Shown: piece after piece, positions 43,070 through 52,228 of the stretch | How the letters are laid out: each line of letters begins with the position of its first letter | Numbering within the stretch: position 1 is the stretch's first letter | Origin: Rhizobium sp. J15 | Lineage (GTDB): Bacteria; Pseudomonadota; Alphaproteobacteria; Rhizobiales; Rhizobiaceae | Assembly: GCF_002531825.1 (NCBI RefSeq) | Contig: NZ_NWSX01000001.1 | Span: forward strand, 368,181-432,180 | Length of the DNA: 64,000 bases | Direction of reading: 5' to 3' | Position numbers and translations under genes: made by a program | The notes under the pieces: model-generated | What the model was told of the DNA's origin: nothing | Databases searched by the model: none | The model's input: only the letters and a program-made list of their open reading frames with translations

Positions 43070-43790
43070 CCGCGCTGTCGAGTTCGGGGTAATGCCGAAA
43101 GATACCCTGTTCGTTGAAGGCGAGGCGGCGTGGGGAGGCGAGATAGCGGGCAATGTTCGGGCGCTGCGCCACCGCATCATGCAGAGCGAGCAGCCCGGGA
43201 TATTTCGCCCTGCACTTCGCCATGGATTTCGGAAAGGCATAGGTCAGACCCTCGATCACCTGGAAGATCGACAGATCGACATAGGTCAGCGCGTCGCCGA
43301 CCATATGGTTTGAACCTTTCGGGTTCTGTTGCAGCACGCGCTCGAAATAATCTAGGAATTTCGGAATGCGGTCGCGGATGAAGGCGGCGGAGCGGGCTTT
43401 CGCCTCCGCCTTCTGATCTTCGTAATAAAGCGACAGATCGATCGGATGGTGCGTATCATGCGCTTCGGCAACGAAATCTGTAATGGTGAGCTGCAGGCCG
43501 TTGACGACGTGGCGAAGGCCATCGTCCTCAGGCGCAAGGCCGAGCTTCGGGCCGAGATAGAACAGGATATTGGCGACGTGCGGGATGATGAGGCCGCCGT
43601 CCTTGAGGAAGGGCGGCGCAAAGGGGAGATGCGGCTCGCTTTCGCTTTCCATGATCTCGAACATGGCGCCCGTGCCGCGTCTCTGATCACGGGTGACGTC
43701 GACGTAATCGGCGCCGGCTTCTTCCAGCGCAAGGCGAACGAATTCGCCGCGGCCCTGGATGCCGTCCCAATAATAAAGCTCATATGCCAT
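43065..43790 (-). CDS. Glutathione S-transferase
   Basis: A 241-residue GST. The N-terminal thioredoxin-like domain opens AYELYYWDGIQGRGEFVRLA, and LPFAPPFLKDGGLIIPHVANI has the cis-Pro region for glutathione binding. The C-terminal helical domain includes MVGDALTYVDLSIFQVIEGL. It conjugates or reduces small molecules with glutathione in the cytoplasm; the substrate is not predictable. It is followed 6 nt upstream by a DUF3175 gene on the same strand and may share its transcript. Confidence 0.88.
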   Translation of the reverse strand: MAYELYYWDGIQGRGEFVRLALEEAGADYVDVTRDQRRGTGAMFEIMESESEPHLPFAPPFLKDGGLIIPHVANILFYLGPKLGLAPEDDGLRHVVNGLQLTITDFVAEAHDTHHPIDLSLYYEDQKAEAKARSAAFIRDRIPKFLDYFERVLQQNPKGSNHMVGDALTYVDLSIFQVIEGLTYAFPKSMAKCRAKYPGLLALHDAVAQRPNIARYLASPRRLAFNEQGIFRHYPELDSAE

Positions 43791-43796
43791 CCGCGC

Positions 43797-44087
43797 CTAA
43801 CCCTTCGGTTTCCGACCGAAATCTTTTCGCAATTCGTCCTTGGCTTTTTCAAGTGTGCCCCGACGCTTTTTCGTCAACTGCTCACCCGCGCGATTGATAT
43901 AGAAGGTCAGCATCGACATGGCGGCGCGGAAGGGACTGGACTTGCGGCGATGACTCTCCTCGGCCGAGTGCTTGACCGAGCGGGCGATCTTCTTCGGATC
44001 ATCCGATTTGAAGACGCCTTCCTTCAGATCCATCGCGTCGCTGTTTTCGGTAACGTCCTGCGACCATTTCTTCTTCGATTTGGCCAT
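43797..44087 (-). CDS. DUF3175 protein
   Basis: A 96-residue basic protein: MAKSKKKWSQDVTENSDAMD, then KSDDPKKIARSVKHSAEES and SPFRAAMSMLTFYINRAGEQL. This is the DUF3175 family, small Lys-rich proteins of unknown function. The start ATG lies just after GATTTCAGCC; no strong ribosome site is seen. It is followed by the GST gene on the same strand. Confidence 0.8.
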   Translation of the reverse strand: MAKSKKKWSQDVTENSDAMDLKEGVFKSDDPKKIARSVKHSAEESHRRKSSPFRAAMSMLTFYINRAGEQLTKKRRGTLEKAKDELRKDFGRKPKG

Positions 44088-44116
44088 GGCTGAAATCCTT
44101 TGCCGGATCTCCTCTT

Positions 44117-44155
44117 AAAGCACATCGCGATTTTTCAGATTCGCCCGCGTGCTTT
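44117..44155. repeat. Dispersed palindromic repeat, copy 1
   Basis: A sequence beginning AAAGCACATCGCGATTTTTC and ending CCGCGTGCTTT, with complementary ends (AAAGCAC / GTGCTTT). A close variant is at 63961-64000. It lies between two minus-strand genes; the downstream T-rich part reaches the stop codon of the gene at 44168. Confidence 0.7.
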
Positions 44156-44167
44156 GGGTCTGTGTTT

Positions 44168-44482
44168 TTAGTGGTGGCTGTGCTGTTCGTGGCGCTTGCG
44201 GGTCGCGGCAGCCTTCTTCGCGGAGGCCGACTTCTCTTCCTTCGAGCGGGCGGCGGATGCAGCGCCGCCGGCGCGGCCGCCCTTCCTGGAGGATTCATGG
44301 GTGTCCTTCTTGCCGCGGCCGGAACCGGATTTGTTGCCGCCGCCGCTTTCCTTGTTGACGGTGGCCCAGGCACGCCTTTCGGCCTCCTTCTCGGAAACGC
44401 CGCGGTCCTCGTAGCTCTCTTCGATGTGCTCGGCTTTACGCTTTTGCTTGTCCGTGTAGTCGGACTTGTCACCTCTCGGCAT
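44168..44482 (-). CDS. Small Lys/Gly-rich, stress-type conserved protein
   Basis: A 104-residue hydrophilic protein. N-terminus MPRGDKSDYTDKQKRKAEHI, then YEDRGVSEKEAERRAWATVN, followed by a low-complexity Gly/Ser/Lys tail ending KRHEQHSHH. This N-terminal pattern is shared by many small proteobacterial proteins sometimes labelled plasmid stabilisation protein, with no proven role. The ATG at 44482 follows GAGGAGG; the much longer open frame upstream is not used. It may be disordered and nucleic-acid binding, judging from charge. Confidence 0.8.
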   Translation of the reverse strand: MPRGDKSDYTDKQKRKAEHIEESYEDRGVSEKEAERRAWATVNKESGGGNKSGSGRGKKDTHESSRKGGRAGGAASAARSKEEKSASAKKAAATRKRHEQHSHH

Positions 44483-44648
44483 CTTCGCCTCCTCTTGCGT
44501 GTAAAGGAGTCGAACCGGCACGCCTCCCAAAAGTTCCGGCCGCATGGCTATCGGGCGCAGGGGCAGGAAATTCGGAACAAAAGCCGATTTTCTCAGGTTT
44601 CGGACGGGAGAGCCTGCAAAGAGCCGGACACTGAAAGGAGCCGAAAGC

Positions 44649-45023
44649 ATGGAAAAACACTTCGTCAGAGCCGATGGAAACGGCGCGATCGACGTGAACG
44701 GCCAGCTATCGCCGGTCACCTATACGGTCAGTCTCAAACAGAGGATGGGGCATTCTTATGAGGTCGATATCAGCCTGATGGCGCCGCGCGACTGGCTGCT
44801 GCAGAAGGGTTTCGAACGCGACGCCATACTGGTCAGCCAGAGCGGAGCGCGCATTCCCGTCTATCACGATGGTGACAACCATCACGATGGTGACAGTCAT
44901 CACCAGGACCGCCAACTCGATCCTGCCGATATGATCTCGATCGAACTGAAAGCACGCGACGACAGCTGCATCAGCGAAGTGGATCTGATGCGCAAATATC
45001 CCGAATTCGATGGCGCCGGCTAA
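44649..45023 (+). CDS. Hypothetical protein with a His/Asp-rich loop
   Basis: A 124-residue soluble protein starting MEKHFVRADGNGAIDVNGQL at the ATG of 44649 (AAGGAG about 12 nt upstream). It contains a repeated HDGDNHHDGDSHHQD stretch near residues 75-90, encoded by the short direct repeat ATCACGATGGTGACA. No known family was recognised. It overlaps the end of the convergent histidine-kinase gene by 4 nt. Confidence 0.55.
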   Translation: MEKHFVRADGNGAIDVNGQLSPVTYTVSLKQRMGHSYEVDISLMAPRDWLLQKGFERDAILVSQSGARIPVYHDGDNHHDGDSHHQDRQLDPADMISIELKARDDSCISEVDLMRKYPEFDGAG

Positions 45024-47746
45024 ACCGCCATGTGCCCGGCCGGCCGTTGCTGGACCGCGGACTTGACTGCGCGGTCGAGGCTCGTGCTGTTGAAGGGTTT
45101 GGCCAAAAGCACCGAACCGGCAAGACGGTTCACGTCAGGCAGATTGCTGTTGCCGGTGGCAAAGACAAGGCCGACCGATGGAAGGGCTTCGCGCGCCCTG
45201 GCGGCGAAAGCCGCTCCCGACATGCCGGGCAAGCCGACATCGGCGACGATGATGTCGATGCTGGCATGGGCGAGGATTTCCACGCCCTGTTCGCCGCTAT
45301 CGGCCTCGATGACGTCATAACCGAGATCATGCAGCATCTCGGCGGTATCCATGCGGATCAAGGCATCGTCTTCCACGAGCAGCAGTTTCAGCCTTTCATG
45401 GGCGCGACCGGGATGCTGTGAACCGGGCATTGCGGCATCGGCCGCCGCCTGACGCTGCGTTCTGATGGTGAGGACGTGACGGATCTTGCGGGCAAGCTCT
45501 TCACGCGTATAGGGCTTGGAGAGCAGCTCGAGGCCGGGATCCAGCCTGCCGCCATGGACGATCGAGTCTTCAGTATAGCCCGAGGTGTAAAGCACGGCGA
45601 TACCGGGCAGACGCTCGCGCGCCATGCGGGCAAGCGCGGGGCTCTTCAACGGGCCGGGCATGACGACGTCGGTAAAGAGCAGGTCGATGTGAGCGCCGCT
45701 GTCGATAACGGTGAGCGCGCTTTGCGCATCCTTGGCCTTCAGCACGTGATAGCCGAGATCCGACAGCATCTCGACGACGGTGGCGCGAACGCCCTCGTCA
45801 TCCTCGGCGACGAGGATGGTTTCCGTGCCGCCGGTCGCAGTTATGCTGTCCGCGGCGGTGATGCGATCCTCGTTGCGGAACGAGCGGGGCAGGTAGAGCT
45901 TGATCGTCGTGCCTTCGCCGAGCCCGCTATAGATCTTCACATGGCCGCCGGACTGCTTGACGAAGCCATAGACCATCGACAGGCCGAGGCCGGTGCCCTT
46001 GCCTTCCGGCTTCGTCGAGAAGAAAGGTTCGAAGGCCTGCTCGATCACCTCCTGCGTCATGCCCGAACCCGTATCGGTGACGGCGAGCACGACATATTGG
46101 CCGGCCGTCACTTCAGGATGGGTGCGGCTGTAGGACTCGTCGAGGAAGGCATTGCCGACCTCGATCGTCAGCGTGCCGGCGCCCTCCATCGCGTCTCGCG
46201 AGTTGATCGCAAGGTTGAGCAGGGCGTTCTCGATCTGGATCGGGTCGGCGAATGTGTTCCAGAGGCCTCCGGAGACCACCGTCTCGACTTCGATCTCCTC
46301 GCCGAGCGCGCGGCGCAGCATGTCGTCCATGCCGGTGACGAGACGGCCGATATTGATGACCTTCGGTTCCAGCGGCTGGCGGCGGCCGAAGGCGAGCAGC
46401 TGGCTTGCCAGCCGCGATCCGCGTTCGACGGCGGCAAGCGCGTTGGAAATGCGTTCCTTGGCCCGGCCGTTTTCCGCGACGTCCTTGCCGAGAAGCTGCA
46501 GGTTGCCTGAAATCACCTGCAGCAGATTGTTGAAATCGTGGGCGACGCCGCCGGTGAGCTTGCCGATCGATTCCATCTTCTGCGACTGCTGGAGCGCCGC
46601 TTCGGCCTGCTGGCGCTCGGCAATCTCGGCCGCGACGCGGACTTCCAGCATTTCGTTGAGTTTGCGCAGCTGATCTTCCATGTCGCGGCGCTGATCGATC
46701 TCGACCTTGGCGGCGCGGAAGAGGCGGATATTGTCGATCGCGACAGCCGATTGGGCGGCCAGGCTGACAAGGCTCGCTTCGGCCGCCTCGGAAAAGCGGC
46801 CCGGCTCGCCATGGCCGAAGAACAGGCCGCCGATGACGCTGCCGTCACGCGATTTCACCGGCACGGCAAGATAGCTGCGGACCGGCAGATGCCCCTTCGG
46901 CATGCCTGAATAGGGTTCGTTCTGCCCATAGCGCGGGTCGAGCAGGATATCGTCGGAGCGCACGATGCCTTCGCCGTTGAAGGTGGGCGCGAAGACCTTG
47001 GTATTGCGCGGCATCGGGAATTTTTCGAAATTCTTCCGATCGACGCCGGAAAGGGCATACAGCATGTAGCTGCCGCCCTCGTCATCATCGACATTGTAGA
47101 AGAAGGCGCCGAATTCAGCGCCGGTCAGCGTCACGCCGGCATCGACGACGATCTGCGTCAGGCGTTCGATATCGGGCTCGGCCGTGATCGCCGCACCCGC
47201 CCGGTTGACGACGGCGAGCGCCTCCGATTTGGCGCGCAGCTGTTCGAGCGCCATCCGTTCGCCGCGCTTGGCCGCCACCTGGTCCGTGACGTCGAGGGTG
47301 GCGCAGAGAATCCCGGCGACCGTGCCGTCATCGTCGCGCAGGGGCGTATATGAAAAGGTGAACCAGGTGTCTTCGGTGCGGCCGTCACGGCGCATCGGAA
47401 TGCGCAGTTCCTTGAAAAGCTGCGGCTTGCCCTCCAGCGTGCTGGAGACGATCGGCGAGAACTGGTCCCAGATATCCGCCCAGATCTCGCGAAAGGGTCT
47501 GCCCAGCGCATGGGGATGCCGCTCGGGGAAGATCGGCACGTAGGCCTCATTATAGAGGAAAGCGAGATCCGGGCCCCAGGCGACGAATTTGGGCTGGCGC
47601 GAATTCAGCACCATTTCGGCAATATGCCTGAGCGAAGCGGGCCAGCTTCCGACCGGTCCTAGACCGACGGCGTGGAAAGCCGGATGCCGCAGCAATTCGC
47701 CGATTTCGCCACCGCCTCTCGGCCAGCCGGTTCCGACGCTTCCCAT
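45020..47746 (-). CDS. Hybrid sensor histidine kinase with two receiver domains
   Basis: A 908-residue cytoplasmic signalling protein with no membrane segment. PAS-like domain at about 30-155 (FVAWGPDLAFLYNEAYVPIF), GAF domain at about 190-345, HisKA with phospho-accepting His403 in GGVAHDFNNLLQVI, HATPase at about 490-620 (N box NLAINSRDAME, GKGTGLGLSMVYG), receiver 1 at about 645-760 (TDVVMPG) and receiver 2 at about 785-900 (VADVGLPG). Both receivers keep the phospho-Asp. The HWE/blue-light-type N-terminal PAS arrangement is common in Rhizobiales kinases, but no flavin-binding signature is seen. The output partner is unknown; no separate response-regulator gene is adjacent. Confidence 0.9.
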   Translation of the reverse strand: MGSVGTGWPRGGGEIGELLRHPAFHAVGLGPVGSWPASLRHIAEMVLNSRQPKFVAWGPDLAFLYNEAYVPIFPERHPHALGRPFREIWADIWDQFSPIVSSTLEGKPQLFKELRIPMRRDGRTEDTWFTFSYTPLRDDDGTVAGILCATLDVTDQVAAKRGERMALEQLRAKSEALAVVNRAGAAITAEPDIERLTQIVVDAGVTLTGAEFGAFFYNVDDDEGGSYMLYALSGVDRKNFEKFPMPRNTKVFAPTFNGEGIVRSDDILLDPRYGQNEPYSGMPKGHLPVRSYLAVPVKSRDGSVIGGLFFGHGEPGRFSEAAEASLVSLAAQSAVAIDNIRLFRAAKVEIDQRRDMEDQLRKLNEMLEVRVAAEIAERQQAEAALQQSQKMESIGKLTGGVAHDFNNLLQVISGNLQLLGKDVAENGRAKERISNALAAVERGSRLASQLLAFGRRQPLEPKVINIGRLVTGMDDMLRRALGEEIEVETVVSGGLWNTFADPIQIENALLNLAINSRDAMEGAGTLTIEVGNAFLDESYSRTHPEVTAGQYVVLAVTDTGSGMTQEVIEQAFEPFFSTKPEGKGTGLGLSMVYGFVKQSGGHVKIYSGLGEGTTIKLYLPRSFRNEDRITAADSITATGGTETILVAEDDEGVRATVVEMLSDLGYHVLKAKDAQSALTVIDSGAHIDLLFTDVVMPGPLKSPALARMARERLPGIAVLYTSGYTEDSIVHGGRLDPGLELLSKPYTREELARKIRHVLTIRTQRQAAADAAMPGSQHPGRAHERLKLLLVEDDALIRMDTAEMLHDLGYDVIEADSGEQGVEILAHASIDIIVADVGLPGMSGAAFAARAREALPSVGLVFATGNSNLPDVNRLAGSVLLAKPFNSTSLDRAVKSAVQQRPAGHMAV

Positions 47747-47917
47747 TCAAAATCGCTTCCGTGTCGTCCGACGCGCCGGTGTGGCAGGCGGCTTCGGGTT
47801 TGGCCCATCCAAGCGTCAACATAGTGGCTTGCACCGAGAGGGAAAGGGCGGGGTCGAAATATCCTTAACTCAGGGCGTTCAACAGTTTAACCGATCCGGA
47901 GATGCCGCCTTGAGCTC
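47747..47917. other. Spacer upstream of the histidine-kinase gene
   Basis: About 170 bp that must hold the kinase promoter. Nothing specific can be recognised; the region 47820-47917 also covers the end of a possible small gene. Confidence 0.3.
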
Positions 47918-48097
47918 TTACTTCCGATAGAGCTTTTGCGATGCAGCAAAAGCGCGGGCAATATTGAAGAGCGGCGGTTGTACCGGCGCGCGCGGGTCGC
48001 GGAAAATAAACCCGACGAGATTGTCGACGACCAGAATGAATCCGAGCGCGAGACCGAAATAGAGCAGCGCGGCGACGATGAGGAGCGACATCTCCAT
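47918..48097 (-). CDS. Possible small single-pass membrane protein
   Basis: A 59-residue frame starting MEMSLLIVAALLYFGLALGF, giving one clear membrane helix, then a cytoplasmic tail FNIARAFAASQKLYRK. GTGAGGA lies immediately upstream of the first ATG, and ATGGAG precedes an alternative ATG at 48091. Just upstream on the same strand a 25-codon frame (48101-48178, start MNDARLDILS, ribosome site GGGGAAG) ends 3 nt before it and could be a leader peptide. Codon use is normal for the genome. There is no family assignment. Confidence 0.4.
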   Translation of the reverse strand: MEMSLLIVAALLYFGLALGFILVVDNLVGFIFRDPRAPVQPPLFNIARAFAASQKLYRK

Positions 48098-48365
48098 TCC
48101 TCACATGACCGCGGTGAAAACGCGGCCGCCGACGGAGAAGCGCGGGACGGAAAGTATGTCGAGACGAGCATCATTCATGGCGCTTCCCCTGTTTGCCCAT
48201 AAACAGACATTGCCTGTTCTTGTTCCAGGGGTAGGGGCGCGGCTCAATTTTTTTGGAAGCGTCAAAACTTGCAGCGTCATCCGGCCTCTGTTTACCCCCC
48301 GTGTAGAAGCCAACCCCACAATTTAATAAAGCGCAACTAATTCAGGCATATGACAAAAAGGATCG

Positions 48366-48392
48366 AAGGGCGCCGCCGCGACGCCCTTTTTT
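48366..48392. terminator. Probable intrinsic terminator, possibly bidirectional
   Basis: AAGGGCG (48366-48372) with CGCCCTT (48382-48388), followed on the plus strand by a T-run to 48392. On the minus strand it lies 27 nt after the DUF2934 gene, where a broken T-run (TTCGATCCTTTTT) follows the stem. Confidence 0.55.
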
Positions 48393-48418
48393 CATTGATG
48401 TGGCTTGGTATTCCGGTC

Positions 48419-48676
48419 TCAGGATGCCGTCTTGCGGCTCGCAGTCCGTTTCGGTGCCGGCGTGACGACGCCGTTCGTCGTCTTGGTGCCGGTCACAGTG
48501 CGTTTTGCCCTGGGCTTGGCTGCCGTGCCGTCGGAAGCTCCGGCAGAACCATCGAGCGCTTCGCGCTCCTGGCGTGCCTGTTCCCAATGGATGTGATCTC
48601 GCCCTGTCGGATAACCCTCTTCTTCCCAGAGGGCGTATGCACGTTTTTTGATCCACTCTTCCCGAGTTTCTGCCAT
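48419..48676 (-). CDS. DUF2934 protein
   Basis: An 85-residue protein. The N-terminal half is the DUF2934 motif (REEWIKKRAYALWEEEGYPT, then GRDHIHWEQA), found in many rhizobial and other proteobacterial small proteins; the C-terminal half is a basic, Thr/Pro/Ala-rich tail (KPRAKRTVTGTKT). The ATG at 48676 follows CTGGAGATCAGCG. The function is unknown; the basic tail suggests nucleic-acid contact. Confidence 0.82.
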   Translation of the reverse strand: MAETREEWIKKRAYALWEEEGYPTGRDHIHWEQARQEREALDGSAGASDGTAAKPRAKRTVTGTKTTNGVVTPAPKRTASRKTAS

Positions 48677-48818
48677 CGCTGATCTCCAGTCACATGATGC
48701 CGTCGTTCGAACGCGATACTGTTTAGATGGTTCCAGAGGAGCGGGGCCGATTCAAGCGAAATCACGCTGCAACCGCAAATATTTCGCGTTGCAGCATATC
48801 AGGGTTATGATTCGACGT

Positions 48819-49460
48819 TCATTGCTGCCGAAACGCCACCGCCTTGTGCAGATCTGAGACGAAATCCCGGCGCTGCCGGTGCCGGTCCGCTTCGTCGCGG
48901 ATGCGCAGGAGGTAGGAGGGGTGGATGGTGACAAGGACGGGCGGATGGTTCGCGGGATAGAGGATATGCCCGCGTTCCGGCGTCAGCTTCGCCTTCGGTC
49001 CGAGCAGGGCGTAAAGCGCGGTGGCGCCGAGCGCCACGACGAGTTTCGGCTTGATGATATTGAGCTCGGCGCCGAGCCACCAGGCGCAACGCCTGACTTC
49101 GCCGGCATTCGGCTTTGCATGCAGCCGCCGCTTGCCGCGCGGCGTGAACTTGAAGTGCTTGACCGCATTGGTGACGTAGCAGCGCTGGCGATCGAGACCG
49201 GCCTCTTCCAGGCAATGGTCGAGCAGGCGTCCGGCGGGGCCGACGAAAGGCCTGCCGGTGAGATCCTCCTGGTCGCCCGGCTGCTCGCCGACAAGGACGA
49301 TCTCGGCCTTCCCAGGGCCTTCGCCGAAGACGATCTGCGTGGCGTTTCTGTAGAGATCGCAGCGGGTGCAGCCTTCGGCCTGGTGCCGGAGTTCGGCGAT
49401 GCTTTCCGCATCCGCGACGTCGAGCGCCAGGGCGGGACCGACAGTGGCAGCGATGTTCAT
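48819..49460 (-). CDS. udgX: UdgX-type uracil-DNA-binding/glycosylase protein
   Basis: A 213-residue member of the family 4-like uracil-DNA glycosylases. GEQPGDQED (58-66) and the KRRLH loop (110-114) are the UdgX signature; in UdgX the loop His (here His114) becomes covalently joined to the DNA after uracil excision, giving a tight complex. Cysteines in GCTRCDLY and elsewhere fit the [4Fe-4S] cluster. HPSYLLRI is the conserved C-terminal motif. The ATG at 49460 has AGGA 7 nt upstream; the frame extends to 49514. It is divergent from the cardiolipin synthase gene. Confidence 0.88.
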   Translation of the reverse strand: MNIAATVGPALALDVADAESIAELRHQAEGCTRCDLYRNATQIVFGEGPGKAEIVLVGEQPGDQEDLTGRPFVGPAGRLLDHCLEEAGLDRQRCYVTNAVKHFKFTPRGKRRLHAKPNAGEVRRCAWWLGAELNIIKPKLVVALGATALYALLGPKAKLTPERGHILYPANHPPVLVTIHPSYLLRIRDEADRHRQRRDFVSDLHKAVAFRQQ

Positions 49461-49620
49461 GGCGCGATCCTCATCTCTTCGGGTCAATCGATCCGCGCCG
49501 GGATTGTTCCGCAATCAAACGGCTCAACGGACGGCAAAACGATCACGGCGAAAAATTTCGCGTCATGGGAGAAGGGCGACGTGATTGAACGCTGCCGTTT
49601 CCCAGCTATATTTGCCGGCG

Positions 49621-51084
49621 ATGTTCTATCTCCTGTCGACCTACTGGCCGCATATCCTCTTTGTCGTCTCGATCGCCATGGGGGCCGCGGCGGCGATCCA
49701 TGCCGCCATGACCAAGGAAGAGGTGCGCGCCGCGATCGGCTGGGTCGGCGTCATCATCCTTTCTCCTATCATCGGCGCGGTGCTCTATGCGATTGCCGGC
49801 ATCAACCGCATCCGCCGGAAATCGCTGGGCATTCGCCGCGACGCGCTGCTGCGCGCAGCCGAAATCGATGAACTGGAAACCTTCGACGCCGAGGCCGAGA
49901 CGGTGATCAGCCAGTTCGGCCGCCGCTTTGCAGCGCTGCAGACGCTCGGCGACCGGGTGACGCGCAATCCGCTGACTTCAGGCAATACGATCGATGTGCT
50001 GGAGACTGGCGACGAGGCCTATGCGGCGATGAAGACCGCCATTGACGAGGCCAAGCGCAGCATCCTGCTCGAAACCTATATTTTCGACCGCGACGTCATC
50101 GGCCTTCGCATTGCCGATGCGCTGATCGCGGCGGTCAAACGCGGCGTGGAGGTCCGGGTGCTGATCGATGCGGTCGGCGCGCGGTATTCGGTGCCGAGCA
50201 TTCTCGGCCATCTCAAGGAAGGCGGCGTCACCGTCGCCGTCTTCAACGGCAACGTCATCATGGGCCTGCGGCTGCCCTATGCCAATCTTCGCACCCACCG
50301 CAAGATCCTGATCGTCGATGGACGCATTGCGCTGACAGGCGGAATGAACATCAGGGCCGGCTTCAGCGAAGAGGCGATAGGGGAAAGCTTCGCCCATGAC
50401 ACGCATTTCAGCGTCACCGGCCCCGTCGTCGCCGATCTCTTCGATCTTGCCGCCGAAGACTGGCGCTTCACCACCGACGAGCTGTTGAACGACGAGGCCT
50501 GGCGCATCGAACCGCCGCAGCGCAGCCCCGGCGATCCCATCCTGATGCGCGTCGTCGCCTCCGGGCCCGACCGCAGCCTGGAAACCAACCATAAGATGCT
50601 GATGGGCGCCTTTTCCGTGGCGCGCCAGTCGATCCGCATCATGTCGCCCTATTTCCTGCCGGACCGCGAGCTGATCAGCGCTCTGGTGACGGCGGCGCGG
50701 CGCGGCGTCGAAGTCGATATCGTCGTACCCGCGGTCAACAACCTGCTGCTGGTCGACCGGGCGATGACGGCGCAGTTCGACCAGATCCTCAAGAATTACT
50801 GCCGCATCTGGCGCTCGACCGGCAGTTTCAGCCATTCGAAGCTGCTGACGATCGACGGCACCTGGGCCTATGTCGGCTCTTCCAATCTCGACCCGCGTTC
50901 GCTGAGGCTGAATTTCGAGGTCGACCTCGAAGTGCTGAACGAGGGCTTCGTCGCCGAGATCGACGAGCATATCGAGGAAACCCTGAAGTCTGCGACGCCG
51001 GTGACGCTCGACGGACTGCGCGCGCGGCCCTTCCCGGTGCGGCTGCTGGAGAAGGTGTTGTGGCTCGGCTCGCCCTATCTCTGA
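49621..51084 (+). CDS. cls: Cardiolipin synthase (phospholipase D superfamily)
   Basis: A 487-residue membrane enzyme that condenses two phosphatidylglycerol molecules to cardiolipin. Two N-terminal helices (YLLSTYWPHILFVVSIAMG; AIGWVGVIILSPIIGAVLYA), then two HKD motifs: THRKILIVDGRIALTGGMN and FSHSKLLTIDGTWAYVGSSN. The ATG at 49621 is taken as start; an in-frame TTG at 49585 with GAAGGGCGAC before it is an alternative that adds 12 residues. It is followed after about 80 nt by an EEP-family gene on the same strand. Confidence 0.9.
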   Translation: MFYLLSTYWPHILFVVSIAMGAAAAIHAAMTKEEVRAAIGWVGVIILSPIIGAVLYAIAGINRIRRKSLGIRRDALLRAAEIDELETFDAEAETVISQFGRRFAALQTLGDRVTRNPLTSGNTIDVLETGDEAYAAMKTAIDEAKRSILLETYIFDRDVIGLRIADALIAAVKRGVEVRVLIDAVGARYSVPSILGHLKEGGVTVAVFNGNVIMGLRLPYANLRTHRKILIVDGRIALTGGMNIRAGFSEEAIGESFAHDTHFSVTGPVVADLFDLAAEDWRFTTDELLNDEAWRIEPPQRSPGDPILMRVVASGPDRSLETNHKMLMGAFSVARQSIRIMSPYFLPDRELISALVTAARRGVEVDIVVPAVNNLLLVDRAMTAQFDQILKNYCRIWRSTGSFSHSKLLTIDGTWAYVGSSNLDPRSLRLNFEVDLEVLNEGFVAEIDEHIEETLKSATPVTLDGLRARPFPVRLLEKVLWLGSPYL

Positions 51085-51165
51085 GCGATTTTTCTGTGAT
51101 CGGACATGGCAAGTTCCGCTGCGGTGCCTATAATCCGGCAAGAAGCCTTTTGATCAACGGAACAA

Positions 51166-51981
51166 GTGCGCCGTCCGATGCACGCCAGAAAAGACAGTCT
51201 TCCCTCCAGCATTCTCGCCTCGATCAGGAACAGGAAAAAGCGGCTTGACCCTGCCTATACCGAATCGAGGCCGCGCAGCGCGGGAACGCTGATCGCTTCC
51301 TATAATGTGCACAAATGCGTCGGCACCGACCGGCGTTTCGATCCGGAGCGCACCAGCCGGGTGATCCACGAAATCGGCGCCGACGTGATCGCGCTGCAGG
51401 AGGCCGATACGCGCTTCGGCGAACGCACGGGCATTCTCGATCTCGGCCGGCTGGAAAGGGAAACGGGACTGATCCCGGTGCCGATCGCCGGCATGGCCAA
51501 GGCGCATGGCTGGCACGGCAATGTCGTGCTCTTCAAGAAAGGGCTGGTGCACGATGTACACCAGGTCAAGCTGCCGGGGCTGGAGCCGCGCGGCGCGCTC
51601 GTCGCCGAGATCGAGCTGGAGCAGGGCGGGGTGCTGCGCATCATCGCTGCCCATTTCGGCCTGCTGCGCCATAGCAGAGCCCAGCAGGCGCACACACTGG
51701 TCGAACTCATCAGGGACAGGCACGAAATGCCGACCATCCTGCTCGGCGACCTCAACGAATGGCGGCTCGGCGACCGCTCCTCGCTCAACACCTTCCAATC
51801 CGCGTTCGGCCCGCTGCCGCCCGCCGTCCCCAGCTTCCCCGCCGGTCTGCCGCTTCTGGCACTCGATCGCATCATCGCCAACCGCAAGGGGATCATCTCC
51901 GAGGTGGAAGCGCATGACACCCCGCTTGCCCGAGTCGCGTCGGACCACCTGCCGATCAAGGCGCTTGTGAACCTGAAATAA
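51166..51981 (+). CDS. Endonuclease/exonuclease/phosphatase family protein
   Basis: A 271-residue EEP-fold hydrolase. Recognisable elements: LIASYNVHKCVGTDRRFDPE with the metal-binding Asn, DVIALQEADTRFGER with the catalytic Glu, GDLNEWRLGDRS with Asp/Asn, and VASDHLPIKALVNL with the His. Members act on phosphodiester or phosphomonoester bonds in nucleic acids or lipids. Lying directly behind the cardiolipin synthase gene, it may act in phospholipid turnover; that is inference. The GTG at 51166 is used (GGA 5 nt upstream); an ATG at 51178 is equally possible. Confidence 0.82.
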   Translation: MRRPMHARKDSLPSSILASIRNRKKRLDPAYTESRPRSAGTLIASYNVHKCVGTDRRFDPERTSRVIHEIGADVIALQEADTRFGERTGILDLGRLERETGLIPVPIAGMAKAHGWHGNVVLFKKGLVHDVHQVKLPGLEPRGALVAEIELEQGGVLRIIAAHFGLLRHSRAQQAHTLVELIRDRHEMPTILLGDLNEWRLGDRSSLNTFQSAFGPLPPAVPSFPAGLPLLALDRIIANRKGIISEVEAHDTPLARVASDHLPIKALVNLK

Positions 51982-52228
51982 GCGGGCCGATAGATCAGCT
52001 CCAGCAACGTCGCTCAACGGCCTGCGGTCTGAACCGCGCACTCGGTCTGGCGGCGAAAGCAGTATGGTGCCGCCGCGGCGAGCAATTTCGCGCAGAATTC
52101 AGCAAACCCGTCATGCGGCCTCGACACGCGGGGCGTCGTTCTTGATCTGGATCAAGGTCGGCACGACAGGATGAACTTACTGTCGCTTTGTGGTCTTGCG
52201 GCATCGACAACTCCGAAGGAGAACCACA

